A DNA stretch of 13,016 bases from Niveispirillum sp. (GTDB taxonomy: Bacteria; Pseudomonadota; Alphaproteobacteria; Azospirillales; Azospirillaceae). The notes beneath the pieces are model-generated. The model did no database searches. It had not been told where the DNA came from and worked only from the letters and a program-made list of their open reading frames with translations. The stretch spans positions 1 through 13,016 of the forward strand of contig JAEMSB010000066.1 in the NCBI GenBank assembly GCA_016463045.1. Reading direction: 5' to 3'. Position numbers and translations under genes: made by a program. Of the stretch, positions 1 to 6,889 are shown in pieces. Position 1 is the first letter of the stretch, and every line of letters begins with the position of its first letter.

Positions 1-299
1 TTGGAGCGCAGGTTGGAGGCCACCCGCACCGCCTCAATGGTGCAGCGACGCATCCCCTTGCGGCCCAGGCCCCGCGCATAGTTCAGCTGCGCCATACCCA
101 CCACGCGACCATCCAGGTCCAGAATCAGGATCTCGGCATTGGGGTCCAGGATGATCTCGTCCCAGGCCTCGTAATAGGGTTCCAGATCGGTGGCCCCTTC
201 ACGCCCCTGCCCCAGCATGTCATCGGTCAGCAACGCCACCATCTCCGGCACGTCGCGGCGCTGCGCCACGCGGACCACGACATCATCCTTGATCGACAT
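1..299 (-). CDS. GNAT family N-acetyltransferase (partial, C-terminus outside window)
   Basis: The first 99 codons of a minus-strand gene are visible, starting MSIKDDVVVRVAQRRDVPEM and running off the left edge. The N-terminal 'VRVAQRRDVPEMVALL' pattern, the central 'ILILDLDGRVVGMAQL' beta-strand pair and the 'RRCTIEAVRVASNLRS' segment match the GNAT fold (beta1-alpha1, beta2-beta3, beta4 leading to the acetyl-CoA loop). The Q/RxxGxG/A acetyl-CoA signature would come next, just outside the window. The start is the ATG at 299, with an AGGGGG Shine-Dalgarno about six bases upstream. The family transfers an acetyl group from acetyl-CoA to an amine; the substrate cannot be read from this fragment. 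It is divergent from the MFS gene at 748, across a 440-base gap. Family assignment is fairly sure, function is open. Confidence 0.8.
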   Translation of the reverse strand, partial: MSIKDDVVVRVAQRRDVPEMVALLTDDMLGQGREGATDLEPYYEAWDEIILDPNAEILILDLDGRVVGMAQLNYARGLGRKGMRRCTIEAVRVASNLRS

Positions 300-409
300 A
301 CATTCCCCCTGAAAGCCAGGGGGCCATCATAGAGCGCGAGGTGGCGGGACCGAACCAATTTCGCATATCGCATGCGGTTGAAAAAGAAAGGCGCCACACC
401 TGATTACAG

Positions 410-440
410 TTGACTGCAACCAGACATGACGCCTTCTCAT
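410..440 (+). promoter_or_regulatory. possible promoter for the leader region upstream of the MFS gene
   Basis: TTGACT at 410-415 is a good -35 match. About 17 bases later lies a poor -10 region (CTTCTC/TTCTCA, 433-439). If used, transcription would begin around 445, at the foot of the hairpin at 440-488, so the RNA would start with that structure. The -10 is weak, so this is a tentative call by eye. Confidence 0.25.
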
Positions 441-488
441 TCTTTCGTGGCTGAAGGGGACGGATGAGCCGTCCCCGCCACGGAGGAG
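440..488 (+). promoter_or_regulatory. hairpin that can mask a Shine-Dalgarno site (possible RNA regulatory element)
   Basis: An 8-bp perfect stem (GGGGACGG 456-463 with CCGTCCCC 469-476, loop ATGAG) continues below a four-base bulge (452-455) into a second stem, CGTGGC 446-451 with GCCACG 477-482. Below that, 440-445 can pair with 483-488 using three Watson-Crick and three G-U pairs. The right-hand side of this lower stem is GGAGGA, most of the Shine-Dalgarno of the 25-codon frame that starts at 494. The geometry is that of a translation-controlling hairpin; no known riboswitch family is recognised. Confidence 0.5.
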
Positions 489-493
489 GTAGG

Positions 494-571
494 ATGGTCA
501 GACATCCGAAAACCCTCCGCCTGCATCTCCGGTTTCTGGGTGTGACCCTGAAGCTGGAGATTTGCTGGTAG
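494..571 (+). CDS. candidate small protein or leader peptide, 25 aa
   Basis: An ATG at 494 follows a very strong Shine-Dalgarno (GGAGGAGG at 482-489) at good spacing and opens a 25-codon frame ending in TAG at 569-571. The peptide begins MVRHPKTLRL and ends KLEICW; it is basic, and hydrophobic and charged residues alternate in its middle. It resembles no family I can name. Its ribosome site lies at the foot of the hairpin at 440-488, and a second hairpin (580-609) begins nine bases after its stop. The nearest gene downstream on the same strand is the MFS transporter at 748, so it could be a leader peptide controlling that gene, an independent small protein, or chance. The ribosome site is the main argument that it is translated. 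Confidence 0.4.
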   Translation: MVRHPKTLRLHLRFLGVTLKLEICW

Positions 572-579
572 GAAGGAAT

Positions 580-609
580 GTCCTGGCGGTGTTAGCGCAC
601 CGTCAGGAC
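580..609 (+). terminator. 12-bp hairpin after the 25-codon frame; attenuator or terminator-like, no U-tract
   Basis: GTCCTGGCGGTG (580-591) pairs with CACCGTCAGGAC (598-609) around a TTAGCG loop: 12 consecutive pairs, one of them G-U. No run of T follows (next bases are GCCTCC), so it is not a classical intrinsic terminator. Its position directly after the small frame suggests a role in the leader, for instance Rho-dependent termination, RNA processing or attenuation. The rest of the gap to 747 shows only a weak GGGCGC/GCGCCC pairing and nothing else I can support. Confidence 0.4.
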
Positions 610-747
610 GCCTCCATATATACGCGAAATCCCACCGTCTTTCAACGCCGCCACCGGGCGCGGCCCAGCGTTGCAGGAAGCGCCCTTAACGGATCACAAG
701 GCCGGGGCGCATAGTTTCCACCTGTCGCCCGTTACCTGCCCGGTCCC

Positions 748-2001
748 ATGTCCGATGCCTCCCCGGTCGATCAGCCGACCAGCCCCTTCGCCTACACCCC
801 CTATCGGCTTTACTGGTTTGCCCGCATCTGCGCGATCCTGGCGTTGCAGATGCAGATCGTCGCCACCGGCTGGCGCGTCTATGATGTATCGGGCAGCGCC
901 ATGGCGCTGGGCTTCATCGGGTTGGCTGAATTTCTGCCCTCCATCCTTCTGGTCCTGGTCACCGGCCATGTCGCCGACCGGTTCGACCGCCGCCGTGTGA
1001 TCAATGTCTGCCAGGGGCTGGAAATTGTCGCCATGCTGGTGTTGTGGCTGGCGCTCTGGGATGACAATACCAAGGCGCTGTGGCCGGCTTTCCTGTCGGT
1101 CACCATCCTTGGCACGGCCCGCGCGTTTGAGATGCCGGCGGCATCGTCGCTGGTGCCCAATCTGGTGCCACCCGCTGTTTTTCCCCGCGCGGTGGCATTG
1201 AATTCATCAGCCTGGCAAGGAGCAGCCATTGTCGGGCCGGCGCTGGGCGGGTTGCTCTACGGCTTCATCGGCCACTGGGTCTTCGCCATCTGTGCCCTGC
1301 TGTTCATGGTCGCCTTCATCCTGGTCTGGTTCATTAAGCTGCCGCCCAAGACCATGCCAGCAGCGGTGAAGAAGGTCAGCCTGGAAACCCTGTTCGCGGG
1401 TTTCCGCTTCATCTGGGGCAGGCCCATCGTGCTGGGCGCCATCTCGCTGGACCTGTTCGCGGTGCTGCTGGGCGGGGCGACGGCGCTGCTGCCCGTGCTG
1501 GCCAAGGATCAGTTTGATGCCGGTCCCGTCATGGCCGGCATCCTGCGCGCCGCCCCCTCGGTCGGGGCGCTGGCGACGGGGCTGGTGCTAGCCTTCTGGC
1601 CCGTGCGGCGACGGGTGGGCCGGGTGCTGTTCATCTGCGTCGCGGCGTTCGGCGTTGGCACCATCATCTTCGGGTCCACCAGTTCGGCCATCGTGGCGGG
1701 CATCGCCCTGATCGTGATGGGGGCCGTGGACATGGTCAGCGTCTTCATCCGTCAGTCGCTGGTGCAACTGGAAACGCCCGATGACATGCGTGGCCGCGTC
1801 AGCGCCGTCAGCAGCTTGTTCATCGGCGCTTCCAACCAGTTGGGCGAATTTGAAAGCGGCCTGACGGCCCATTGGTGGGGTGCCGGCCCCGCCGTGATCG
1901 TCGGTGGGGTCGGCACCCTGGTGATCGTGGCGTTGTGGTGCGTTCTGTTCCCCGCCCTGCGGAAGGTGGACCGGTTCCCCGGTGCCCTGGACAAGGGCTG
2001 A
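748..2001 (+). CDS. MFS transporter, EntS/MFS_3-like exporter type
   Basis: This 417-residue inner-membrane protein has the length and hydrophobic segment pattern of a 12-helix major facilitator. Conserved loop motif A lies between helices 2 and 3 (G73-HVAD-RFDRRR, residues 73-83). An 'RGRVSAVSSLFIGASNQLGEFESG' segment in the C-terminal half resembles the MFS_3/EntS-type exporter group, which pumps siderophores, drugs or other small molecules outward using the proton gradient. The substrate is not deducible. The start at 748 is the first ATG after an in-frame stop at 712-714, but no Shine-Dalgarno precedes it. It stands alone on the plus strand, with a structured leader region upstream, and ends six bases before the convergent ghrA-like gene. 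Family call is secure, direction of transport is inferred. Confidence 0.88.
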   Translation: MSDASPVDQPTSPFAYTPYRLYWFARICAILALQMQIVATGWRVYDVSGSAMALGFIGLAEFLPSILLVLVTGHVADRFDRRRVINVCQGLEIVAMLVLWLALWDDNTKALWPAFLSVTILGTARAFEMPAASSLVPNLVPPAVFPRAVALNSSAWQGAAIVGPALGGLLYGFIGHWVFAICALLFMVAFILVWFIKLPPKTMPAAVKKVSLETLFAGFRFIWGRPIVLGAISLDLFAVLLGGATALLPVLAKDQFDAGPVMAGILRAAPSVGALATGLVLAFWPVRRRVGRVLFICVAAFGVGTIIFGSTSSAIVAGIALIVMGAVDMVSVFIRQSLVQLETPDDMRGRVSAVSSLFIGASNQLGEFESGLTAHWWGAGPAVIVGGVGTLVIVALWCVLFPALRKVDRFPGALDKG

Positions 2002-2007
2002 CAGGGA

Positions 2008-2946
2008 TCAATAGCCGCGCGTACGGTCCACCACATTGTGCAGCGGCTCGCCCCGCCGATGCCGGTCGATATTGGCCGCCACGATGCGGGACGCCGTGCC
2101 GGGATGGGTCAGGGCCGCCGCATGCGGCACCAGCGTTATCTTCGGGTGGGTCCAGAACGGGTGGGAAACCGGCAGCGGTTCCACCGCGAACACATCCAGC
2201 GTCGCCGCCGACAGATGGCCGGCATTCAGCAGCGGGATCAGATCGTCCTCCACCAGATGCCCACCGCGGGCCGCATTGATCAGGTAGGAACCGCGCGGCA
2301 GGGTCGACAGGGTGCGACGGTTCAGAATGCCACGCGTCTGATCGGTCAGGGGCAGTAGACAGACCAGGATATCCGTCTGGGCCAGGAACCCATCCAGCTG
2401 TTCTGCCCCGGCAAAGCCGCGCACACCGGGCATATCCTTGGCCGTCCGGCTCCACCCCGCCACATCGAACCCGAACCCGGTCAACGCCTTGGCGCAGGCC
2501 GCCCCCAGTTCGCCCATGCCCAGGATGCCGATACGGCGTTCGGACGGTAGAAGCTGCGGCAACTGTCTCCAGATGCCCGCCCGTTGCTGTGCCGCATAGT
2601 CGGGCATGGAGCGGTGATAGTGCAGCACCTGCATCACCACAAATTCCACCATGCCGGTGACCAGGGTGGGATCGACCATACGGACAAGGGGAATGTCACT
2701 GGGCAGCGTCGTATCGGTCAGCACATGTTCGACACCAGCCCCCAGCGAGAAGATCACCTTCAGGTTCGGCAGATCGGACAGGATGCCCGCCGGCTGTTTC
2801 CAGACAAAGGCATAGTCGATCTCCGCCTTATCCCCGGTTTCCGGCCACAGGCGGATGTCGATGCCGGGCCAGGCGGCGTTCAGGGCCTTGACCCAGGCCT
2901 CCTGATCCACCGTTGGGCAGGCATAGAGCAGCACGGGCGGCTTCAT
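2008..2946 (-). CDS. ghrA: GhrA-type 2-hydroxyacid dehydrogenase (glyoxylate/hydroxypyruvate reductase A-like)
   Basis: A 312-residue cytoplasmic enzyme of the D-isomer-specific 2-hydroxyacid dehydrogenase family, which reduces 2-oxo acids such as glyoxylate or hydroxypyruvate with NAD(P)H. The nucleotide-binding loop is GILGMGELG (140-148). The catalytic triad is R227 (NAARGG), E256 (DVFAVEPLP) and H275 (VPHAAA). Length, these positions and the C-terminal VDRTRGY closely resemble E. coli GhrA as I remember it. I chose the ATG at 2946 because an AAGAGG site lies about eight bases upstream and the protein then starts where GhrA does. A GTG at 2964, overlapping the stop of the preceding hydrolase gene, is the alternative. 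It is the last gene of the seven-gene operon, which suggests it reduces an oxo acid made by the upstream enzymes. The real substrate may differ from that of GhrA. Confidence 0.9.
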   Translation of the reverse strand: MKPPVLLYACPTVDQEAWVKALNAAWPGIDIRLWPETGDKAEIDYAFVWKQPAGILSDLPNLKVIFSLGAGVEHVLTDTTLPSDIPLVRMVDPTLVTGMVEFVVMQVLHYHRSMPDYAAQQRAGIWRQLPQLLPSERRIGILGMGELGAACAKALTGFGFDVAGWSRTAKDMPGVRGFAGAEQLDGFLAQTDILVCLLPLTDQTRGILNRRTLSTLPRGSYLINAARGGHLVEDDLIPLLNAGHLSAATLDVFAVEPLPVSHPFWTHPKITLVPHAAALTHPGTASRIVAANIDRHRRGEPLHNVVDRTRGY

Positions 2947-2960
2947 GGCGATGACCTCTT

Positions 2961-3788
2961 TCACGCGACGACCGGCTTGTACCCGGCACTGTTGGAATGG
3001 ACGGACTTGCGACGCCCCTTGAAACCGGCCATTTGCAGCAGGCTCAACAGGCTGTCATTGAACTCCACCGGACGTTCATAGAACACGGAATGGCCCGTGT
3101 CCTGCACTTCCACCAGAAAGCTGCCCGGCACCTGCGCCTGCACCGCCCGGATGGCGTCGACGGGAAAGACAGGGTCCAGGTGCCCGGCGATGAAGAGGGT
3201 GGGGAACCCCAGGCTGCCCAACAGGGCCGGCGGCACAGCGCGCGGCCAATCGCCCTTTAGGCCCTTGCGGTCGGTGCCGTTGAAGCCAGACAAGGCGGCA
3301 TAGAGCCAGGACAATTCCGGCTCTCGCCCCTTGAACGGCGCGCCCAGCACACGGTCAAGCTGGGGCAGTTCATTGCCGGCCATCCGCGCCGCCGCCATCA
3401 GGTCGGCCACGTCGCCTTCCTCTGCAACCGCATGCAGGGAGGATGCGATGCACAGGGCTGCCACCCGGCCCGGATGGCGCACGGCGAAATTTATGCAGGT
3501 CCCCGCCCCCATCGACTGCCCCACCAGCGCCACACGGTCGAGCCCCAGATGGTCCAGCAATGCGGTCAGGTCATCGGCAAAGGCGCTGCGGCCCAAGCCG
3601 GCACGGTCGGTGGATTTGCCGAAGCCGCGATGGTCGAACAGCACGACCTGATAAGCCTTGGTCAGCACCGGCACCTGCCGGAACCAGATGGCATGATTGC
3701 CACCCACCCCATGGGCCAGCACGATTGCCGGCCCCTCGCCATGGGTTTCATAGTAAAGTTGATCGTCGCCAAGAGACAGATAGGGCAT
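2961..3788 (-). CDS. alpha/beta hydrolase (enol-lactonase / meta-cleavage-product hydrolase-like)
   Basis: A 275-residue alpha/beta-hydrolase-fold enzyme with an apparently complete catalytic triad: nucleophile S92 in GQSMGAG, D205 in AGHLDPVFP and H233 in DTGHSVFYE. The oxyanion-hole HG motif (AHGVGG) is at 26-30 and DHRGFGKS at 52-59. This layout is shared by 3-oxoadipate enol-lactonases (PcaD), ring-cleavage-product C-C hydrolases and haloperoxidase-like esterases; sequence alone does not separate them. The start at 3788 has a GGGGAA site five to six bases upstream. It follows the ABC ATPase gene by 38 bases and precedes ghrA by 14. With a VOC dioxygenase-like protein and an FAH-family enzyme in the same operon, hydrolysis of a ring-cleavage product or lactone is a reasonable inference. 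The roughly 20 C-terminal residues after the fold are basic and of unknown use. Confidence 0.87.
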   Translation of the reverse strand: MPYLSLGDDQLYYETHGEGPAIVLAHGVGGNHAIWFRQVPVLTKAYQVVLFDHRGFGKSTDRAGLGRSAFADDLTALLDHLGLDRVALVGQSMGAGTCINFAVRHPGRVAALCIASSLHAVAEEGDVADLMAAARMAGNELPQLDRVLGAPFKGREPELSWLYAALSGFNGTDRKGLKGDWPRAVPPALLGSLGFPTLFIAGHLDPVFPVDAIRAVQAQVPGSFLVEVQDTGHSVFYERPVEFNDSLLSLLQMAGFKGRRKSVHSNSAGYKPVVA

Positions 3789-3826
3789 TGGAATTCCCCG
3801 ATTTCAGGAAAGGATGCGGTGAGGCG

Positions 3827-4612
3827 TCAGCCGACGCCCATCAACCGGCTCAACTCCACGACATATTCCCCGAACGCCGCACTCTCGCGCGTCTTGCTGG
3901 GGTCGCGGGGACGGGGCAGATCGATGGTGACATCGCGGATCACCCGGCCGGGCCGCTCCGACATCACCAGTACCCGGTCGGACAGAAGCACCGCCTCCGC
4001 GATGGAGTGAGTGATAAGGACCACGGTCTTGGCATCCCGCTGCCAGATGCGCAGCAGTTCCATGTTCAGCCGGTCACGGGTCAGGGCGTCCAGCGCCCCG
4101 AACGGTTCATCCATGAGCAGCACGCGCGGATCGCACAGCAGCGTCTGGCCGATGGCCACGCGGTGACGCATGCCGCCCGAGAGCTGATGTGGGAAATGCT
4201 GCTCAAAGCCTTTCAGCCCCAGCGTTTCCACCATCGGGGCGATCTCCGTCGCCCGTGCCACCGCCTTGCCGCGCCTGATTTCCAGGCCAAGGCGCAAATT
4301 CGCCTCGATATTCAGCCAGGGCAGCAGGTTGGCGGTCTGGAACACCACGCCGACATCATCGCGGGGGCCGTTGACCCGCCCGCCGAAAATGTCGATCCCC
4401 CCTTCCTCGCACCCGACCAGCCCGGCCAGGATGCGCAACAAGGTGCTCTTGCCGCAGCCACTCGGCCCAAGGATCGAAACGAATTCCCGGTCGCGGATGT
4501 CCGCCGTCACATTCTCCAGCGCCGTCAGGCCGCCAAAGCGCTTGGTCACGCCGTCGATGGCGATGGCCGTTGGGGCCATATCCGCCACGGGCTTCAACCC
4601 TGCCGCCACCAT
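3827..4612 (-). CDS. ABC transporter ATP-binding protein, NitT/TauT (SsuB/TauB-like) family
   Basis: This 261-residue ATPase energises the importer encoded with it. Motifs in order are Walker A GPSGCGKST (49-57), Q-loop Q92, signature LSGGMRHR (144-151), Walker B VLLMDEP (164-170) with D-loop GALD, and the H-loop histidine H202 (LITHS). LSGGM in place of LSGGQ is usual in the nitrate/sulfonate/taurine group. The stretch after the signature reads RVAIGQTL where RVAIARAL is common, a mild divergence. The ATG at 4612 has a GGGGAGG site five bases upstream, so the 19-base overlap with the permease gene is well supported and suggests translational coupling. The two permease and two ATPase copies would form the membrane complex on the cytoplasmic face. 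The substrate is unknown. Confidence 0.93.
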   Translation of the reverse strand: MVAAGLKPVADMAPTAIAIDGVTKRFGGLTALENVTADIRDREFVSILGPSGCGKSTLLRILAGLVGCEEGGIDIFGGRVNGPRDDVGVVFQTANLLPWLNIEANLRLGLEIRRGKAVARATEIAPMVETLGLKGFEQHFPHQLSGGMRHRVAIGQTLLCDPRVLLMDEPFGALDALTRDRLNMELLRIWQRDAKTVVLITHSIAEAVLLSDRVLVMSERPGRVIRDVTIDLPRPRDPSKTRESAAFGEYVVELSRLMGVG

Positions 4613-5343
4613 ACCAGCCTCCCCAATGCCTCGATCAGATAGAACAGGACCAGCGACAGGCCCGTGACGACCAGCAGGGCCGAAAAGGACAGGGCTGTCT
4701 GCGATGACCCGGTGGCGATCAGGATCAGATTGCCCAGGCCATCATTGGACCCAACAAACTCCCCCACGATGGCCCCGATAACGGCCAGCGGCATGGCGAC
4801 CTTGGCCCCGTCGACAAAGCTGGGCAGGGCCGACGGCACGCGCAGCCGCCAGAATGAGGCCCAGGGCTTCGCCCCCAGCGCCCGGAAATGTTCCTCCAGA
4901 TGGGCCGGCGTGCTGGCCAGCCCGCCCAGGGTGGTGATGACGATGGGGAAGAAGGCGAACAGGAAGGCCATGGTGACCTTGGATGCCAACCCATAGCCGC
5001 ACCAGACCACGATGATGGGCGCCAGCCCAATCTTCGGAATGGATTGCAGCGCCACCACGAACGGGTAAAGCGTACGCTTGGCCAGTGGCACGAAGAAGAT
5101 CAGGGCCGCCAGCGCCACACCCAGGACGGTGGCGAAGGCGAAACCCAAGGCCACCTCCCCCAGCGTGACCAGCGAATGATGCCAGAGCTGTTCCTTGGCC
5201 CGCCAAGTCTCCGCCGCGATGGCAGAAAGCGAGGGCAGCAGATAGGGTTTCACCTCAAACAGCCTGACCCCACCTTCCCACAGGATGATCAGGGCGATGC
5301 AGAACAGCAGCGCTTCTGCCGCCTGCCGGATCGGGCCGGTCAT
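4594..5343 (-). CDS. ABC transporter permease, NitT/TauT (SsuC/TauC-like) family
   Basis: A 249-residue inner-membrane permease of the BPD_transp_1 type. Hydrophobic segments lie near residues 9-24, 60-84, 92-115, 123-145, 182-198 and 217-238, about six as usual. The cytoplasmic EAA loop that contacts the ATPase is at 150-174 (EEHFRALGAKPWASFWRLRVP). I chose the ATG at 5343 over an in-frame start at 5412 because GGGAGGGGG (5347-5355) lies just upstream. That start also gives an ATGA overlap with the stop of the VOC gene, a typical coupled junction, and the longer version would add 23 residues that do not look like permease sequence. It works with the ATPase at 3827 and the binding protein at 5890. 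Confidence 0.92.
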   Translation of the reverse strand: MTGPIRQAAEALLFCIALIILWEGGVRLFEVKPYLLPSLSAIAAETWRAKEQLWHHSLVTLGEVALGFAFATVLGVALAALIFFVPLAKRTLYPFVVALQSIPKIGLAPIIVVWCGYGLASKVTMAFLFAFFPIVITTLGGLASTPAHLEEHFRALGAKPWASFWRLRVPSALPSFVDGAKVAMPLAVIGAIVGEFVGSNDGLGNLILIATGSSQTALSFSALLVVTGLSLVLFYLIEALGRLVWWRQG

Positions 5344-5879
5344 TTTCCCCCTCCCTTTTTCAGCTGTTCGATACGGGCCGGCGGCGGAACCACGAATTTC
5401 TCCAGGTCCCAACGGTCGAACGTGTGCATCTGTTTGCCCGGCCAGATGGCGGGCGTGTGGGGATGGTCTTCGTCCACCTGGATCATGTCGGAATAGAATT
5501 CGACATTGTTGCCGTCCGGGTCCTTGAACACGATGAAGGTGTTGCCGCCCGGCCCGTGCCGCCCGTACCCCCGGTCGATGGGCACACCGCGTTCCATCAG
5601 GAATTCCGTGATCTGTTCCATCTGGCCCATGTCCGCCACCTGATAGCTGAAATGCTCCACCGGGGAGGTGGCGGGATCGTGCCTTGCCGCCTGATCCGGC
5701 GGCATCTGCAACAGGGCCAGATCGTGATGGTCCGATCCTGCGCGCAGGAAAACCATGTGCCCGTCGATCCAGTCGGACACTTCCAGCCCGACAATGTCGC
5801 GGTAAAAGGCCAGCGATGCCTGGATATCCCGTACCTTCAGCACCAGATGGCCTAGTTTCAGCGGCTTGGGTCGAAACAT
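5340..5879 (-). CDS. VOC-family protein, one-domain extradiol dioxygenase/glyoxalase-like
   Basis: A 179-residue protein with two beta-alpha-beta-beta-beta modules, the size of a one-domain vicinal-oxygen-chelate enzyme. Candidate metal ligands are all present in the places expected for type I extradiol dioxygenases: H11 (LGHLVL), H76 (VEHFSYQV) and E127 (NNVEFYSD). The segment FKDPDGNNVEFYSD (118-131) is typical of the family. This supports Fe(II)-dependent ring cleavage of a catechol-like substrate, but VOC proteins also include glyoxalases, epimerases and resistance proteins. The C-terminal tail (about 135-179, DEDHPHTPAIWPGKQMHTFDRW) is a further extension of unknown use. An AAGGA site precedes the ATG at 5879. 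It sits between the binding-protein and permease genes, overlapping the latter by ATGA, so its substrate is probably what the transporter imports or its derivative. Confidence 0.86.
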   Translation of the reverse strand: MFRPKPLKLGHLVLKVRDIQASLAFYRDIVGLEVSDWIDGHMVFLRAGSDHHDLALLQMPPDQAARHDPATSPVEHFSYQVADMGQMEQITEFLMERGVPIDRGYGRHGPGGNTFIVFKDPDGNNVEFYSDMIQVDEDHPHTPAIWPGKQMHTFDRWDLEKFVVPPPARIEQLKKGGGK

Positions 5880-5889
5880 TGGATGATCC

Positions 5890-6888
5890 TTATGGTTGGG
5901 GCAGATAGTCCGTGGTGAAGACGTCGACGACCTTCACATCGGCCTTCAGCCCATAGGCACCGCGCAAGAAGTCGAGCGTGCCGGCCACCCGGTCAGCTTC
6001 CATCCAGCCGGCGCGCGCCTGCTGCTTCATCAACTCGCCCGTTTCCAGCAACTGCTGTTTGGTGATGGCGGCATCCAGCACGGGGTAGTGTTTCAGCATC
6101 ACCGCCACGGCGGCGTCGGGATCGGCGAGCGCGGCGGCGTAGCCGCGATATGTGGCCTTCAGGAAGGCGCGCACCTGTTCAGGCCGCTCCTTGATCACCT
6201 TGTCGCTGCTGATCAGACCGTTGCCATAGATGTCGAGGTTGAAGTCGGCATAGGCAAGCCAGCCCAGGCTCAGCCCCGCCTCCTCCGCCCGGCGGCGGAA
6301 TAGGGGCAGCGAGTTGCCCAGCCAGCATTCACCCGCATCGATCTTGCCCTCCACCAGAGAGGCGACGACGATAGCAGGGTCCAACTGCATCAGCGTGACC
6401 TTGCCCTTATCCACGCCGTTCTTGTCCAGCCAGGCTGGAACCAGCACCTGCATGGGGGAGTTCTGGCCGCCGCCGACCACCATGCCGGCCAGATCGGCAG
6501 GGCTTTCCACCTTGTGCCGTTCCTTGATGAAGCACAGGCCGGCGGGCCAGCGGTCGCTGATCGCACCTATCATTCGGGCGGTGCCGCCATTGGTACGGTT
6601 CAGGATGACGGCCAGCGGGTCGGCATAGCCGAACTGGAACATGCCCTGGTCCAGCTCATTGGCCGTGCGGATGCCGCCGAAGCCGCGCACGGCCTCCACC
6701 ACCAGCCCTTCCTCGGCATAAAAGCCCTTGTCGATGGCCAGGATGACACCGGCCATGCTGCCCTGGGGCAGCCAGGACATGTTGAAGGTGACCTTCGCCG
6801 CCTCGCGGCTGTCCTTCCCGCATCCGCCAAGCAGCAGACCGGCAGTGAGAAGGGTGGCGGCGGTCACAATGCGGGTGAGCGAGCGCAT
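5890..6888 (-). CDS. ABC transporter substrate-binding lipoprotein, NMT1/THI5-like (SsuA/TauA/NitT type)
   Basis: A 332-residue extracytoplasmic solute-binding protein. Residues 1-22 form a lipoprotein signal peptide ending in the lipobox L20-G-G-C23, so the mature protein should be lipid-anchored in the periplasm. The mature start 'KVTFNMSWLPQGSMAGVILAIDKGFYAEEGLVVE' is the classic opening of NMT1/THI5-like and SsuA-type proteins. Relatives bind pyrimidine precursors of thiamine, riboflavin, alkanesulfonates, taurine, nitrate and aromatic acids, so the ligand cannot be named. The ATG at 6888 overlaps the tail of a GGAGGG site lying at the very end of the FAH gene (one base between stop and start). 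Ten bases separate it from the VOC gene. Partner genes for permease and ATPase lie further along the same operon. Confidence 0.93.
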   Translation of the reverse strand: MRSLTRIVTAATLLTAGLLLGGCGKDSREAAKVTFNMSWLPQGSMAGVILAIDKGFYAEEGLVVEAVRGFGGIRTANELDQGMFQFGYADPLAVILNRTNGGTARMIGAISDRWPAGLCFIKERHKVESPADLAGMVVGGGQNSPMQVLVPAWLDKNGVDKGKVTLMQLDPAIVVASLVEGKIDAGECWLGNSLPLFRRRAEEAGLSLGWLAYADFNLDIYGNGLISSDKVIKERPEQVRAFLKATYRGYAAALADPDAAVAVMLKHYPVLDAAITKQQLLETGELMKQQARAGWMEADRVAGTLDFLRGAYGLKADVKVVDVFTTDYLPQP

Positions 6889-6889
6889 C

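Noticed and set aside
671..1000. Plus-strand 109-codon frame overlapping the MFS start
   Set aside because: It is in a different frame from the clear MFS protein, is rich in P, S and R with no domain, and is explained as a shadow of the MFS gene.
1820..2455. Minus-strand 211-codon frame between the MFS end and ghrA
   Set aside because: It overlaps ghrA in a shifted frame on the same strand and lies antisense to the MFS gene. Its G/R/P-rich composition is typical of an out-of-frame reading.
2947..2964. GTG start for the GhrA-like protein, overlapping the hydrolase stop
   Set aside because: The overlap would suit coupling, but the ATG at 2946 has its own AAGAGG site and gives the 312-residue length and catalytic residue positions expected for GhrA.
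3443..4642. Long plus-strand open frame (399 codons) opposite the ABC ATPase and the hydrolase
   Set aside because: It is antisense to genes with complete catalytic motifs, its composition is low-complexity H/Q/R/P typical of GC-rich antisense frames, and it has no recognisable domain.
5344..5412. Longer N-terminus of the ABC permease
   Set aside because: It would overlap the VOC gene by over 70 bases and adds a polar stretch foreign to the family; the ATGA start with its strong ribosome site is better.
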